Of a stretch of 63,763 nt of DNA, positions 1-9,153 are shown one piece after another. The number at the start of each line of letters is the position of its first letter. Positions within the stretch are counted from its first letter, which is position 1. The notes beneath the pieces were generated by a model. That model had not been told where the DNA came from. It searched no databases and saw only the letters and a program-made list of their open reading frames with translations. The translations under genes were made by a program, and so were the position numbers. The DNA is from Pseudomonadota bacterium (GTDB lineage Bacteria > Desulfobacterota > Binatia > Binatales > Binataceae): NCBI GenBank assembly GCA_021325355.1, contig JAJPHI010000025.1, forward strand, positions 1 to 63,763, written 5' to 3'.

Positions 1-110
1 CCCAGAATCCGGAGTTAAATCGCTACGCCGGATTTTCAAGGACAAGGCGTGATCGCAGCCAAGGTCGACAAACCCGCTTGAGGAACCCTACTATTCAGTT
101 GTCGAAAAGT

Positions 111-230
111 TTCCGGTCGTCATGGCGGAGGTGAAACACCCGTTCCCATCCCGAACACGGCAGTTAAGCCCTCCAGCGCCGATGGTACTGTGACCGTAGG
201 CGTCACGGGAGAGTAGGACGCGGCCGGGAA
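111..230 (+). rRNA. rrf: 5S ribosomal RNA
   Basis: The terminal stem pairs ttccggtcg at 111-119 with cggccgggaa at 221-230. Between them lie the conserved 5S blocks: the loop B/C segment around cccgaacacgg (150-160), cagttaagccc (161-171) and gatggtactg (181-190). It is the last gene of an rRNA operon whose 16S and 23S genes would lie left of the window. Bases 1-110 hold no recognisable 23S 3' end and look like the 23S-5S spacer. Confidence 0.95.
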
Positions 231-236
231 ATCCCA

Positions 237-272
237 GCGCCGGTGCCCCTAAAGCACCGGCGCTTTGCTTTT
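237..272 (+). terminator. Rho-independent terminator of the rRNA operon
   Basis: A perfect 10-bp stem (gcgccggtgc at 237-246 with gcaccggcgc at 254-263) closes a 7-base loop and is followed by the T-rich run tttgctttt. It begins 7 bases after the 5S end, as expected for rRNA operon termination. Confidence 0.9.
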
Positions 273-566
273 GGCCCCGCCGGTTCGCGTATCGGTCACG
301 TCAGTCGACGCCTCCTTACCGTTGCCGACCCTCGCCCGGGGGAAAGAGCCCGGCATTCAGCGCTGCAGTCTTCGAAGCGACCGAGAAGCGCGAGCGATGC
401 GCTGTTGCAATCTTGATATCAGGCCGAGCCGCGAGATCTTTTGCCGGCGCTAGTGTCACTCCGATCAACGCACATCCCGCAATAGCTCCGCCGCGCCGCC
501 TTTGGCGGGAGCGCCAGAAGAAGCTACTCTAAAAAGTGACGCTTGCAGGTTTCAGTTGGAGTCGCG
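273..566. other. intergenic region without a recognisable gene
   Basis: The region lies between the rRNA terminator and the macrodomain gene. A 62-codon open frame starting at 265 begins inside the terminator and has no Shine-Dalgarno sequence or recognisable protein features. I see no tRNA, repeat or promoter I would defend here. Confidence 0.6.
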
Positions 567-1091
567 ATGAGTCGAGATTGGCGCGATGTTGTGAGCCTGC
601 GTCAGGGCGACCTCACCGATGCGCAGGTGGATGCGATCGTTAACGCCGCCAATAACGATTTGATTCTCGGCGGCGGCGTGGCGGGCGCGATCCGGGTTAA
701 GGGCGGACCGACGATTCAGCAGGAATGCGACGCGATCGGGCGAATCCCTCTCGGCGAGGCGGCAATCACCGGGGCGGGCAAGCTCAGGGCGCGCTATGTG
801 ATCCATGCTGCCAGCATGCAGCTCGGCGGTCGGACGACAGAGCAGCACTTGCGCGAAGCGACGCGCAACGCGCTCGCTCGCGCCCGGGAGAAGGACCTCG
901 AGTCGATTGCCTTTCCGGCAATCGGCACCGGTATCGCGGGTTTTCCCCTTGCTCGCTGCGCCGAAGTGATGCTGGAGGAGGTGCGGGAGCATCTGGCCGG
1001 CGGAAGCTCGCTGAAGCGAATCGAGTTCGTGCTGTATGATCGACCGGCGCTGGCCGCTTTTGAACAGGCGTTGGCTGCGCTGGGGAATTGA
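567..1091 (+). CDS. macrodomain protein (ADP-ribose / O-acetyl-ADP-ribose hydrolase family)
   Basis: A 174-aa single-domain macro protein. The ADP-ribose pocket motifs are visible: NAANN at about residues 26-30, the glycine loop GGGVAGAI at about 34-41, and PAIGTGIAGFP near residue 120. Family members bind ADP-ribose, and many remove O-acetyl-ADP-ribose or protein-linked ADP-ribose; the exact substrate cannot be told from sequence. I chose the ATG at 567 because GGAG lies 5 bases upstream; an in-frame TTG at 543 has no such site. The gene converges on the molybdo-oxidoreductase with a 12-base gap. Confidence 0.88.
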   Translation: MSRDWRDVVSLRQGDLTDAQVDAIVNAANNDLILGGGVAGAIRVKGGPTIQQECDAIGRIPLGEAAITGAGKLRARYVIHAASMQLGGRTTEQHLREATRNALARAREKDLESIAFPAIGTGIAGFPLARCAEVMLEEVREHLAGGSSLKRIEFVLYDRPALAAFEQALAALGN

Positions 1092-1103
1092 TCGCACGGC
1101 GCT

Positions 1104-3923
1104 TCAGGATTTCGCGAGAGGCTCGGGTTTCAGATAGAAAGCCTCGGTCGCCGGGCGGTAGGCGCGCGGCAGCCATAACGGCCGACGGAGACCGTCGGGA
1201 CCGGGAGCCGGCCGCGTTTCGGACATCCAGCGAAGATAGACCTGATGAGACTTGTTGGTATCGACGAAGATATCGCCATAGCGATCTTCCGGGCCGGCTT
1301 TCGCGACGGTCACCTTCTGATGCCAGCAGTGGGCGCCGCTGACGGGGTCGGGCTGAACCGGAAAGATGAGGTTCTGGTGGACGCCGGCATCCTCCCACCA
1401 TACGCGCGCTGAGTCAGGGTCGTCGCTGACAAAGGGGCGGACGCCGTGTACCTGGCGCATCCGCCACTGTCCGGGTGCGATTTGCTTTAGATCGACCAGG
1501 GCGGTGGACCATTTTTCACCACCGAGGTCCTCGGCGAGGCGCCACCGGCCCAGGTGATGGGAGCAGGCCAGCACGCCGGGTCGGATACCTTCGGTGATCC
1601 AGACGCGATCGACGAAGTAGCCGATTTCGGTTGAGACCTTGACGAGTTCGTCGGTCCCGACACCGAGCCGCTCAGCGTCCTCGGGATGAATCCAGAGCGG
1701 GTTGCGATGAGAGATTTCATTGAGCCATTTGGCATTGCCGCTGCGCGTGTGGACGAGGGTCGGCAGGCGGAAGGTGGGCATCAGGAGCATCTCACCGCGC
1801 GCGCGGTCGATACGATCGCGGCTGACATGACTCGGCGCATAGGTCGGGATGGCGAGCTCGGGCCAGCGCCAATCCTTCAAGGTTTTGGAAAAGAATTCGA
1901 GTTTGCGGGAGGGGGTCGGAAAGCCGACCCGGGCGACGCCGTCGATTTCGACTCCAAGCGGAGTGCCGGCCTTGCTCACCACACCGGTGCCGTTAATGGT
2001 GGCGCCTTCGAGCTGTGCCGCGGCGAGCGGCTTTTCGGAGGCGTGGTATCCGCCTTCGTCGATGAGGAAGGCGCCGTATTTGCGCATATAGGCGAGCGGC
2101 GTGAGGCCTTCTTTGGCGGCGGCTTCGGGCAATCCGGGGACGCCGTGCTCGAAGATCCAGCCGTAGAATTCATCGACCGTGAGTTTCGTCCCTGGGTTGG
2201 TGGGCGATTCGAAATACTTCCGGATGCCCATCGCGCCGTCGGGATCGATCCGCCACGAAAGCTCGATCCAGAACTCATCTTCCTCCCAGACCTCGCCCAG
2301 CCCCGCGGCACTATGCGCCTCCCATGTGGTGGCGAAATGTCGGCCCTGACGCTCCAGGGCGACGCGCAGGACCGGCTGGCGAAAGCCAATCCAACGCGCC
2401 GCGTGCGTCTCCTGGCTCATCAGGTCATGCCGTTCGGAGGCGAGACCCATCGGCAGGACGTAGTCGGCGAACCAGGCGGTTTCGCTCCAGGTCGGCGTGA
2501 GGCAGGCATGGCGCTCGATCAGATGCTCATCGCTTAGAACCTCGATCCAGGTCATGCCGTCGGGGTTGGTCCAGACCGGGTTGTAAACGCGGGTGAAGTA
2601 GGTCGCGAGCTTGCCGCGCCCTTCCTTGAGAAAATGGGGCAACAGGAAACTCATCTCGAAGAAGCCGAGCGGAAACTCGCGCGGCCAGGTCAGTTCGTTC
2701 CAGGCCCGCGGTGCCGGCGGCATCAGGGGCGGGGTCGGGATAATCTTGTTGAAGGCGGCGGGAACGGTACCGCCGACCGTGGCGATGGCGCCGACCAGCA
2801 CCGAGAGCAGTTCGAGCGCGCGCGCGACCTGCCATCCGCCAAGGTTGCCTGCCGCGGCATTGCGCCAGATGTGCGCGGCGAAGGCATGACCGGCGCGGGC
2901 GATTTCGCGCGCCACCTCGACGATTACGCGGGGATCGGCGCCCGATTCCGCGGTCGCGAACTCCGGCGTGTACTGGGCATAGACTTCGCGCAGCACGGCG
3001 ATGAACTCGTCGAAGGTGACGGGCCGGGAGGGGAACTCCTCGCGCAAATATTCCTGCCAATTGACCCAGCGCCGGATGAATTCACGGTCGAACAGTTCCT
3101 CGCGCAGGATCACGTTGCACATCGCGAGCAGCACCGCGGCTTCGCTGCCAGGCCAGGTCGAGAGCCAGTAATCCGCGCGGGCGGCGGTGTTGGACAACCG
3201 CGTATCGATTACGCACAAGCGCGCGCCTTGCGCCTTGCCGTCAATGATGCGCTGGGCGTGCGGATTGAAGTAATGTCCGGCTTCGAGATGCGAACTGAGC
3301 AACAGGATGAACCTGGCATTCGCGTAGTCGGGCGAGGGGCGATCGTAGCCCTGCCAGAATGCATAGCCCGCGCGCGCGGCGGCCGAGCAGATGTTGGTAT
3401 GGCTGTTGTGGCCGTCGATGCCCCAGGCGTGCAGCACCCGCTGATTGTAAATCAACTCGTGGCCGGGACGGCCCACATGATAAAGGATTTCGTTGTGCCG
3501 GCCTTCGCGGAGCGCGGCGCGGATCCGCCCCGCAAGATCATCAAGCACCTCGTCCCACGAGACGCGTTCCCACTTGCCTTCACCGCGGCGGCCGACGCGC
3601 TTTAGCGGATAGCGAATCCGCTCAGGGTCGTTCACCTGATTCAGCGTCGCCGGCCCCTTCGCGCAATTGCGGCCGCGGCTGCCGGGATGCGCCGGGTTAC
3701 CCTCGAACTTGCGGATTTTGCCGGTATCCTTGTCGATGTAGGCCAGCAGACCGCATCCGGCTTCGCAGTTGAAGCAGATCGTCGGAATGAGCGAATAGTG
3801 TCTTTCAACCTTGCGCGGCCACGCTGCGGGGTCAAACTCCGTCCAGTCATCCCAGCGCGAAGGCGGCGGAGCGGAGGTGAGCGCCGCGGATGGATCAAAC
3901 GGGGGTATCAAGGATTTCATCAC
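1104..3923 (-). CDS. molybdopterin oxidoreductase, catalytic subunit (DMSO-reductase superfamily)
   Basis: A 939-aa large subunit. Residues about 47-105 carry an N-terminal [4Fe-4S] motif, Cys50-x2-Cys53-x3-Cys57-x29-Cys87. The body is a molybdopterin-binding region, and a C-terminal dinucleotide-binding domain spans roughly residues 725-850. Cys179, in HTNICSAAAR, is in the place of the Mo-coordinating residue, as in polysulfide/thiosulfate reductase and formate dehydrogenase-like enzymes, so serine- and aspartate-ligand groups (DMSO and nitrate reductases) are less likely. There is no twin-arginine signal, so the enzyme probably stays in the cytoplasm. It follows the Fe-S/NrfD fusion gene by 24 bases and surely forms a complex with it. 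The start is GTG at 3923 or ATG at 3920. The substrate is unknown. Confidence 0.88.
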   Translation of the reverse strand: MMKSLIPPFDPSAALTSAPPPSRWDDWTEFDPAAWPRKVERHYSLIPTICFNCEAGCGLLAYIDKDTGKIRKFEGNPAHPGSRGRNCAKGPATLNQVNDPERIRYPLKRVGRRGEGKWERVSWDEVLDDLAGRIRAALREGRHNEILYHVGRPGHELIYNQRVLHAWGIDGHNSHTNICSAAARAGYAFWQGYDRPSPDYANARFILLLSSHLEAGHYFNPHAQRIIDGKAQGARLCVIDTRLSNTAARADYWLSTWPGSEAAVLLAMCNVILREELFDREFIRRWVNWQEYLREEFPSRPVTFDEFIAVLREVYAQYTPEFATAESGADPRVIVEVAREIARAGHAFAAHIWRNAAAGNLGGWQVARALELLSVLVGAIATVGGTVPAAFNKIIPTPPLMPPAPRAWNELTWPREFPLGFFEMSFLLPHFLKEGRGKLATYFTRVYNPVWTNPDGMTWIEVLSDEHLIERHACLTPTWSETAWFADYVLPMGLASERHDLMSQETHAARWIGFRQPVLRVALERQGRHFATTWEAHSAAGLGEVWEEDEFWIELSWRIDPDGAMGIRKYFESPTNPGTKLTVDEFYGWIFEHGVPGLPEAAAKEGLTPLAYMRKYGAFLIDEGGYHASEKPLAAAQLEGATINGTGVVSKAGTPLGVEIDGVARVGFPTPSRKLEFFSKTLKDWRWPELAIPTYAPSHVSRDRIDRARGEMLLMPTFRLPTLVHTRSGNAKWLNEISHRNPLWIHPEDAERLGVGTDELVKVSTEIGYFVDRVWITEGIRPGVLACSHHLGRWRLAEDLGGEKWSTALVDLKQIAPGQWRMRQVHGVRPFVSDDPDSARVWWEDAGVHQNLIFPVQPDPVSGAHCWHQKVTVAKAGPEDRYGDIFVDTNKSHQVYLRWMSETRPAPGPDGLRRPLWLPRAYRPATEAFYLKPEPLAKS

Positions 3924-3947
3924 GATTGCCGACAGCAGTAAAAAAAT

Positions 3948-5486
3948 TCAGCTCAGCGGCGGGGCCTGACCCGCGGTAATCCATATATCGTCAAAGACAA
4001 AGAGCCCCACGAGCGCGCTCAGCGCGGCGATAAAATTGATTGCCACCAACGGGCGGCCGGAGGTGGCAGCGCCGGCAATAAGCGCAAGCGGCAGGACGGT
4101 GCCGCCGAGAATCGCCAGCGCCCAGAATCGATAGCGGAGGGCTCCTGAAACGAATACGCGGATGGCGCGGGTCGCGTCCTCCGTCTCGGTGGGCGTAGCG
4201 ATCAAAGTAAGGATAATCAGAGCGTGGGCCGCCAGCGCTCCGCCGAGCCACTGCGGCAGCGTGCTCGCCGCGATCGCATCAGCACCGGACCAGCACTCCA
4301 GCAGCAGCAGGATCGCGCTTCCCGCCGCCGCCGCTTGCGCAATCAGCAACCAGAGAAAAAGCGGACTTTGCCACAGGTCGCGGCCCTTGGCCTGGGCGAA
4401 AAGGAAAGCTGAATAGCCCGCCGTGGCCAGCGCCAGCAGGAGGCTCAGCAAATACACGAGCGCAGGTATGGATTTTCCCAGTATGAACAGGCCGACCCAG
4501 ATAACCGTGAGCATCGAGTAGGCCATCAGAATCCAGGTGCCGCGCACCAACCACGAGCGCGGGTTCGGCTTTATCAAGATGTAGTAAAAGCGATCAGGTC
4601 GCTTGAGATGCCCGATAAGAAATAGCGCGGTGATGCCGGTGAACAGGATAGCAGCCAGCGGCGCCGCGACCGGATACCGGGTTACACGTGAAAGCGGCCG
4701 CAACGAAGGAAGCCACATCGCGAGGACCGCAACGATAACCACGCCGGCGGCAATCGATTTGGTCCAGAGGTACGCCGCCGACATCCAGTCCCAGGCCTGC
4801 CGATGGGCAACGTCATAGGCGGCCCGCGTGTCGGCTCCAGGAGAGCTTGCGCTCTCGATCAGGGAATAATCATTGTTGGCCGGATTATGGCCGGCGAAAA
4901 GATGACTCGATTGCGGCTGGATCGAAGCGGGCTGCAGAAAGGCGCCGTCGATTCCCAGATAGAAGAGTTTTGGTCGCGTACCCTTGTAAGGTTTGCGCAC
5001 GGCGGTCTTCTGCGTGGCGACGATGGTGCCGACATTGCTGGCGGCGTTGTCGAGGTCACCGGCGCTGATCGCCCGCGTCGGACAGACGACGACACAGGCG
5101 GGTTCGAGATTCAGTTCCACGCGATGGGCGCAGAAGTTGCATTTGGCCGCGGTATGGCTCGCGGGATCAATGTAAAGCGCATCGTAGGGGCACGCCTGCA
5201 TGCAGGACTGGCAGCCGATGCAGCGGCGGTTGTCGAAATCGACGATGCGGTCTTCGCGATAGAACAGGGCGCTGGTCGGACAGATTTCGACGCAGGGGGC
5301 CGCGTCGCAGTGATTACAGCGCATCACTGCGAAGTGACGACTGGCGTTCGGGAAGGTGCCCTTTTCGATATATTTGACCCAGGTCCGGAACACGCCGAGG
5401 GGAGTGCCGTGCTCCTCCTTGCAGGCGACGGTGCAGGCATGGCAGCCGATGCATCGATTCTGGTCGATGACGAATCCGTAGCGCAT
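3948..5486 (-). CDS. fused four-cluster ferredoxin / NrfD-type membrane anchor subunit
   Basis: A 512-aa fusion of the electron-transfer and membrane subunits that are usually separate (PsrB plus PsrC, DmsB plus DmsC). Sixteen cysteines in the first 135 residues form four [4Fe-4S] sites: Cys12/15/18/22, 57/60/65/69, 89/92/95/99 and 116/119/131/135. From about residue 240 to the end there are about eight hydrophobic segments of NrfD/DmsC type, where quinone would react. No Tat signal is present, so the ferredoxin and its catalytic partner should face the cytoplasm. The 77-base gap to the upstream kinase gene holds a TATCAT box 9 bases before the ATG, so this gene and the next may have their own promoter. 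Confidence 0.88.
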   Translation of the reverse strand: MRYGFVIDQNRCIGCHACTVACKEEHGTPLGVFRTWVKYIEKGTFPNASRHFAVMRCNHCDAAPCVEICPTSALFYREDRIVDFDNRRCIGCQSCMQACPYDALYIDPASHTAAKCNFCAHRVELNLEPACVVVCPTRAISAGDLDNAASNVGTIVATQKTAVRKPYKGTRPKLFYLGIDGAFLQPASIQPQSSHLFAGHNPANNDYSLIESASSPGADTRAAYDVAHRQAWDWMSAAYLWTKSIAAGVVIVAVLAMWLPSLRPLSRVTRYPVAAPLAAILFTGITALFLIGHLKRPDRFYYILIKPNPRSWLVRGTWILMAYSMLTVIWVGLFILGKSIPALVYLLSLLLALATAGYSAFLFAQAKGRDLWQSPLFLWLLIAQAAAAGSAILLLLECWSGADAIAASTLPQWLGGALAAHALIILTLIATPTETEDATRAIRVFVSGALRYRFWALAILGGTVLPLALIAGAATSGRPLVAINFIAALSALVGLFVFDDIWITAGQAPPLS

Positions 5487-5563
5487 CGCAGTCGGATGAT
5501 ACGCGGTTCGCGGATCTGGAAGATAGTAGGAAAGATTAATCGCGGCGTCGCCGTCGGCGGCGG

Positions 5564-6679
5564 TCAGGCGGCGAGGATCGCGCCGGCGGGAAGCTGAACC
5601 GTCAACTGCAGGCCCCAGCCATCGCCCGAGCTTGCCAGGATACGGCCACCGTCGGCAGTGACCAGACGACTGGCAATATAGCGGCTGAGCGCGATCGACG
5701 GCGGGGCCTTAGTCGCCGAGTCGGGACGCGAGAAAATCTCGGCGATCTCCTCCGCCGTCACGCGCGGACCGGTATCGCTCACCTCGATCATCAGGTGGCC
5801 GTCGCGCTGAAAGCTGCGCACACGGATCGCGCCGGCCGCGGTGCGGCGCACGGCGCTAGCGAGCAGGTTGGTGATGATCCGTTCGAGGTGGAGCGGATCG
5901 AGTCTGACCGGTCCTACGCCACCGGGCTCGATATGGACGTCGAGGCCCTTGAGACGCGCTTCAATTGCGCAACGTTCAGCGGCCTCGACCAGGATCGCGT
6001 CCGGATCAACCGGGCGGGAATTGGACTTCACGCGGTTTTCGTCCGCAAGGTAAAGATCGAGCAGATTCTTGATCAGCAAGTCGAGCGAGGCGGCGGTCGT
6101 CCAGATGCGCGCCAGCAGATGCCTTTGCTGAGCGTCGTCGCTCTGCGCCTCCATCAGCAACGTCACGAGGCCGGAAAGGGCGGCCAGCGGGCTCCGGATA
6201 TCGTGCATCATGGACGCGAGCTGCGCCTCGTGCGCCGCCGCGGCGTCGAGCAGCTTGGTGATGCGGCGTTCGGCGCGGGCGCGCCATCGGTCGAACTTGA
6301 GGGCGATAAGCTGAACGAGCGTCAAGCCCGCGGCAATCGTGCCGAGCCACGCCGCGCGCAAAGATTCTGACATTGGGGTCATCAACAGAGTTGCGGCGGC
6401 GGCGACCAGACACGTTGCCGATAGTGCAGCCTGCCAGCGCGCGCCCCAGTTGACGAGCGCGAGAGTCGCAACCGGCACCAGCCCGGCGGCGGCGCAGGCA
6501 ATGATCGGACTCGCGGCGGCGCGACTCGCTGCGACGGCCGCGGTGAGAACCACGCTGCATCCCAGCAACAACCACAGTCGCCAATGGCGGCTCAACCCTG
6601 CGATGGAGCGCGCGACGCCGAAGCTGGAACTGCGGTTGACCGCGCGACGCGAGACGCTGGAGGTCGTGATCGCTGCCAT
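5564..6679 (-). CDS. membrane sensor histidine kinase with degenerate ATPase domain
   Basis: A 371-aa protein. Four hydrophobic segments (about residues 35-53, 58-78, 82-101 and 107-127) lead into a HisKA helix with the H-box MMHDIRSPLAAL (His159). An N-box-like segment sits near residue 270. The ATP site is eroded: the G1 box reads DTGPR, losing the second glycine of DxGxG, and the expected GxGLG of the G2 box reads PPSIALS. Autophosphorylation is therefore doubtful, and the protein may be a phosphatase or a partner of another kinase. It begins 6 bases after the aminotransferase stop, so it belongs to the same transcript. No response regulator gene is adjacent. Confidence 0.78.
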   Translation of the reverse strand: MAAITTSSVSRRAVNRSSSFGVARSIAGLSRHWRLWLLLGCSVVLTAAVAASRAAASPIIACAAAGLVPVATLALVNWGARWQAALSATCLVAAAATLLMTPMSESLRAAWLGTIAAGLTLVQLIALKFDRWRARAERRITKLLDAAAAHEAQLASMMHDIRSPLAALSGLVTLLMEAQSDDAQQRHLLARIWTTAASLDLLIKNLLDLYLADENRVKSNSRPVDPDAILVEAAERCAIEARLKGLDVHIEPGGVGPVRLDPLHLERIITNLLASAVRRTAAGAIRVRSFQRDGHLMIEVSDTGPRVTAEEIAEIFSRPDSATKAPPSIALSRYIASRLVTADGGRILASSGDGWGLQLTVQLPAGAILAA

Positions 6680-6685
6680 GTCCCC

Positions 6686-7882
6686 TCATGCGCTGGCCGT
6701 GGCGGCGGTCGCCATCACGCTCAGCGCGAAGTCGGCTTCATCTTGACTCAGAGTTAGCGGCGGCGCCAGACGCACGACACGGTCGGCATTGAGCGTCCAA
6801 TTGACGATAACGCCGCGCGCGATACACCCATGGACGAAGGTCCGCGCCTTTTCGGGCGAAGCGAACTCGACGCCGATGAGCAGGCCGAGGCCGCGTACTT
6901 CGCGAATTCCCTCTAGATGCGACTCGCGCAGCCGGCGCATCAGGTAGTCGCCGATGGTCCGCGCACGATCGTACAGCCGTTCCTCGACAATCAAAGTCAG
7001 GGCCGCGAGGGCGGTGGCGCAGGACAGCGGATGCCCGCCGAAGGTGGTGATATGACCCAGCGGCGGGTCGTGGGAGAGCACGCCGATTACGTCGTCCCGA
7101 CCGCAGAACGCGCCGAGCGGAAGGCCGCCGCCGAGCGCCTTGGCCAGTACTATCAGGTCGGGGACGACGCCGAAGTGCTCCAGGGCGAAGAGGCGTCCGG
7201 TGCGACCCAGCCCCGTCAGCACTTCGTCGAAGACGAGGAGCGATCCGGTGGCGTCGCAGCGCGCGCGGAGCGCGTGCATAAAGTCAGCAGAGGGAATCCG
7301 GACGCCGCCTTCCGCCTGCACCGGCTCGATCACGACCGCCGCGGTGTCCGCATCGATGAGGTCGAGGGCGCCGGCGTCGCCATACGGCAGATGTTTTACC
7401 GGACCCGTCAGCGGACCGAAGGGTCGGCGAAAATCAGGATTCCCCGCCAAGGCGAGTGCGCCCATAGTGTCCCCGTGATAGGCTCCCTCGAAGGCGACAA
7501 ACGCTTGCCTCTGCGTGAACTTACGCGCCGCTTTCAAGGCGCCTTCGATCGCCTCCGCCCCGCTGTTCGTGAAATACACCCGCGTCAAACTTGAGGGAAG
7601 CAGATTCGCGAGGCGCGCCGCGAGCTGGGTCTGGCTTTCGAGGACATACTCGCCGTACACCATGACGTGCAGATGGCGTCGAGCCTGCTGTTCGAGCGCG
7701 GCGAGGATTGCGGGATGACCGTGGCCCAGCGCCGTTACGCCAATACCCGCGATCAGATCGAGATAACGGCGGCCATCGCGGGCAACGAGCCACGATCCCT
7801 CGGCCCGCACAATCTCAAGCCCGAGCGGCGTGGCCGAGGTCTGCGCGAGATGCCGGTCAAAGTCGTGGCGGGCGCTGCTCAT
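6686..7882 (-). CDS. class III pyridoxal-phosphate aminotransferase
   Basis: A 398-aa fold-type I, class III aminotransferase of the acetylornithine/omega-amino acid group. The conserved features are the phosphate-binding NSGAEAIEGALKAAR (106-120), YHG (135-137), Asp219 of FDEV, which pairs with the pyridine nitrogen, and Lys248 of LAKALGGGLP, which forms the Schiff base. The start ATG at 7882 overlaps the stop of the acyl-CoA reductase gene (ATGA), so translation is coupled. The frame is open 28 codons further upstream, but that stretch lies inside the neighbour. Enzymes of this class often use aldehydes as amino acceptors, and the gene follows two aldehyde-forming genes, so a fatty or omega-functional aldehyde is the inferred substrate. 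Confidence 0.88.
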   Translation of the reverse strand: MSSARHDFDRHLAQTSATPLGLEIVRAEGSWLVARDGRRYLDLIAGIGVTALGHGHPAILAALEQQARRHLHVMVYGEYVLESQTQLAARLANLLPSSLTRVYFTNSGAEAIEGALKAARKFTQRQAFVAFEGAYHGDTMGALALAGNPDFRRPFGPLTGPVKHLPYGDAGALDLIDADTAAVVIEPVQAEGGVRIPSADFMHALRARCDATGSLLVFDEVLTGLGRTGRLFALEHFGVVPDLIVLAKALGGGLPLGAFCGRDDVIGVLSHDPPLGHITTFGGHPLSCATALAALTLIVEERLYDRARTIGDYLMRRLRESHLEGIREVRGLGLLIGVEFASPEKARTFVHGCIARGVIVNWTLNADRVVRLAPPLTLSQDEADFALSVMATAATASA

Positions 7883-9144
7883 GGTTTCGCCCCCAGCGCG
7901 CGCAGGAAGGCGCCGCCGCCATGCGGCCAATCGAGGGGCGGCTGGTGTATCGTACCCGCCTTGCAAAGGTAGGATGCGCCACTTGCCCGCAGGATCGCTC
8001 GGGCGTGGCTCATTTCGTCGGGATCATCGAGGCGCGGTTGATACTCGACAGCAAACGCTTCCAGCCGTCCCGGCAACGTCGCCAGGCGCTGCGCCAGATT
8101 GTCAGCCGCCGACACGAAGACCGTCCGGTAGCCCGGCGAGACCCGGAAAGAGGCGTCGCGATCAAAGATCACGGTCGAGCCCCGACCTTCCCACAGCCGG
8201 ACGCGACCTGGCGTGGCGCGCCAGCGCGTGTCTTCGCGCAGGCCGCGGATCTGCGCGGCAGCCTCGAGCGGCACGCGTCGCGCAGGCGGCAGCGGACCGA
8301 CAGTGAGCTCGGCGATTGCCTCGGCGAGCAGCGCGGCGAAGGCTTCAGCGCGGCCGGAGGGGCGATCGACGACAAAGATGTGATGGGGCGAGAGACAGCC
8401 GCACTGTTCGAACAGGACGATATCGGTAGCGAGCCGCCGCGCGGTCTGCGCGTCGGCCGCGGTTGAACTTACGAATGCTCCACTGATGCGGGAGCCGAAG
8501 CCGCTCAGGGGGATCGCCTGATCGATTGCCGCCAGGCGGTCGAGCGTTTCGTCGCTGCCCAGAGCGACCACGCGATCGGAGCTTTCAAGAAGTGAACGGG
8601 TAAATGTCTCCGCTGCGCGCGGCCATCGAAACATCACCAGGCGCGCCGCCAGGTCGGGAGCGATTTGCTCGAGCAGTTGCGCCAGGCCATCGAAGAAAGC
8701 GACCTCCGCGACCGATGCCTTGAGCAGCGCGGCACGCCCGGTCAAAAGGGTCAGCATGACTTCGTGCAGGCCGCCGCCGGGGATATTGCCGGGCATGATG
8801 AAGCCTATGACCTCGGCCCGGGATTCCAACCGGTGGCCAATGAGCGCGAGGCTGTGAGCATCCGCGAGCGGGGCCCAAAGGGCGGCAAGCGAAGCCTGCA
8901 CGAGAGCCGTGGACCATCCGCGACGGTCAGCGATCGCGGCGACGGTCTCGCGGACGAGCGGGTCAGACGCTTGGCTAAACGTCCGGCTGACCTGGGCTAT
9001 CGATGCCGCCGCCCGCGCGACATCGTGGGAGCGGGTCAGCTCCGCTCTCAGGCGGGCGGCTGCGGCGGGAATCGCTCCGGGTCGCGGCGCGAAGTCGGAG
9101 TTGGGATCAGTGTCGTGCCGAGTTTGATCGGCGAAAGCAGCCAC
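7879..9144 (-). CDS. LuxC-family acyl-CoA reductase
   Basis: A 421-aa LuxC-like protein (fatty acyl reductase, ALDH superfamily). The nucleotide-binding segment FIMPGNIPGGG lies at about 115-125 and the nucleophile region EQCGCLSPHH at about 246-255; Cys250 aligns with the acyl-accepting cysteine of LuxC. The family reduces an acyl thioester to an aldehyde with NADPH, the acyl group being delivered by LuxE or acyl-CoA. The GTG start at 9144 is 9 bases after the LuxE-like stop and has no strong Shine-Dalgarno sequence, so a slightly later start is possible. No luxA/luxB pair is adjacent. One LLM flavoprotein lies 49 kb away but is not linked. The aldehyde is therefore probably meant for the downstream aminotransferase rather than for light emission. 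Confidence 0.85.
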   Translation of the reverse strand: MAAFADQTRHDTDPNSDFAPRPGAIPAAAARLRAELTRSHDVARAAASIAQVSRTFSQASDPLVRETVAAIADRRGWSTALVQASLAALWAPLADAHSLALIGHRLESRAEVIGFIMPGNIPGGGLHEVMLTLLTGRAALLKASVAEVAFFDGLAQLLEQIAPDLAARLVMFRWPRAAETFTRSLLESSDRVVALGSDETLDRLAAIDQAIPLSGFGSRISGAFVSSTAADAQTARRLATDIVLFEQCGCLSPHHIFVVDRPSGRAEAFAALLAEAIAELTVGPLPPARRVPLEAAAQIRGLREDTRWRATPGRVRLWEGRGSTVIFDRDASFRVSPGYRTVFVSAADNLAQRLATLPGRLEAFAVEYQPRLDDPDEMSHARAILRASGASYLCKAGTIHQPPLDWPHGGGAFLRALGAKP

Positions 9145-9153
9145 GGGCAGGAG

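Noticed and set aside
1-110. 3' end of 23S rRNA
   Set aside because: I could not recognise conserved 23S 3' sequence; the bases are more likely the 23S-5S spacer.
265-453. A 62-codon open frame after the 5S gene
   Set aside because: It starts within the terminator stem, has no ribosome site and no protein-like composition.
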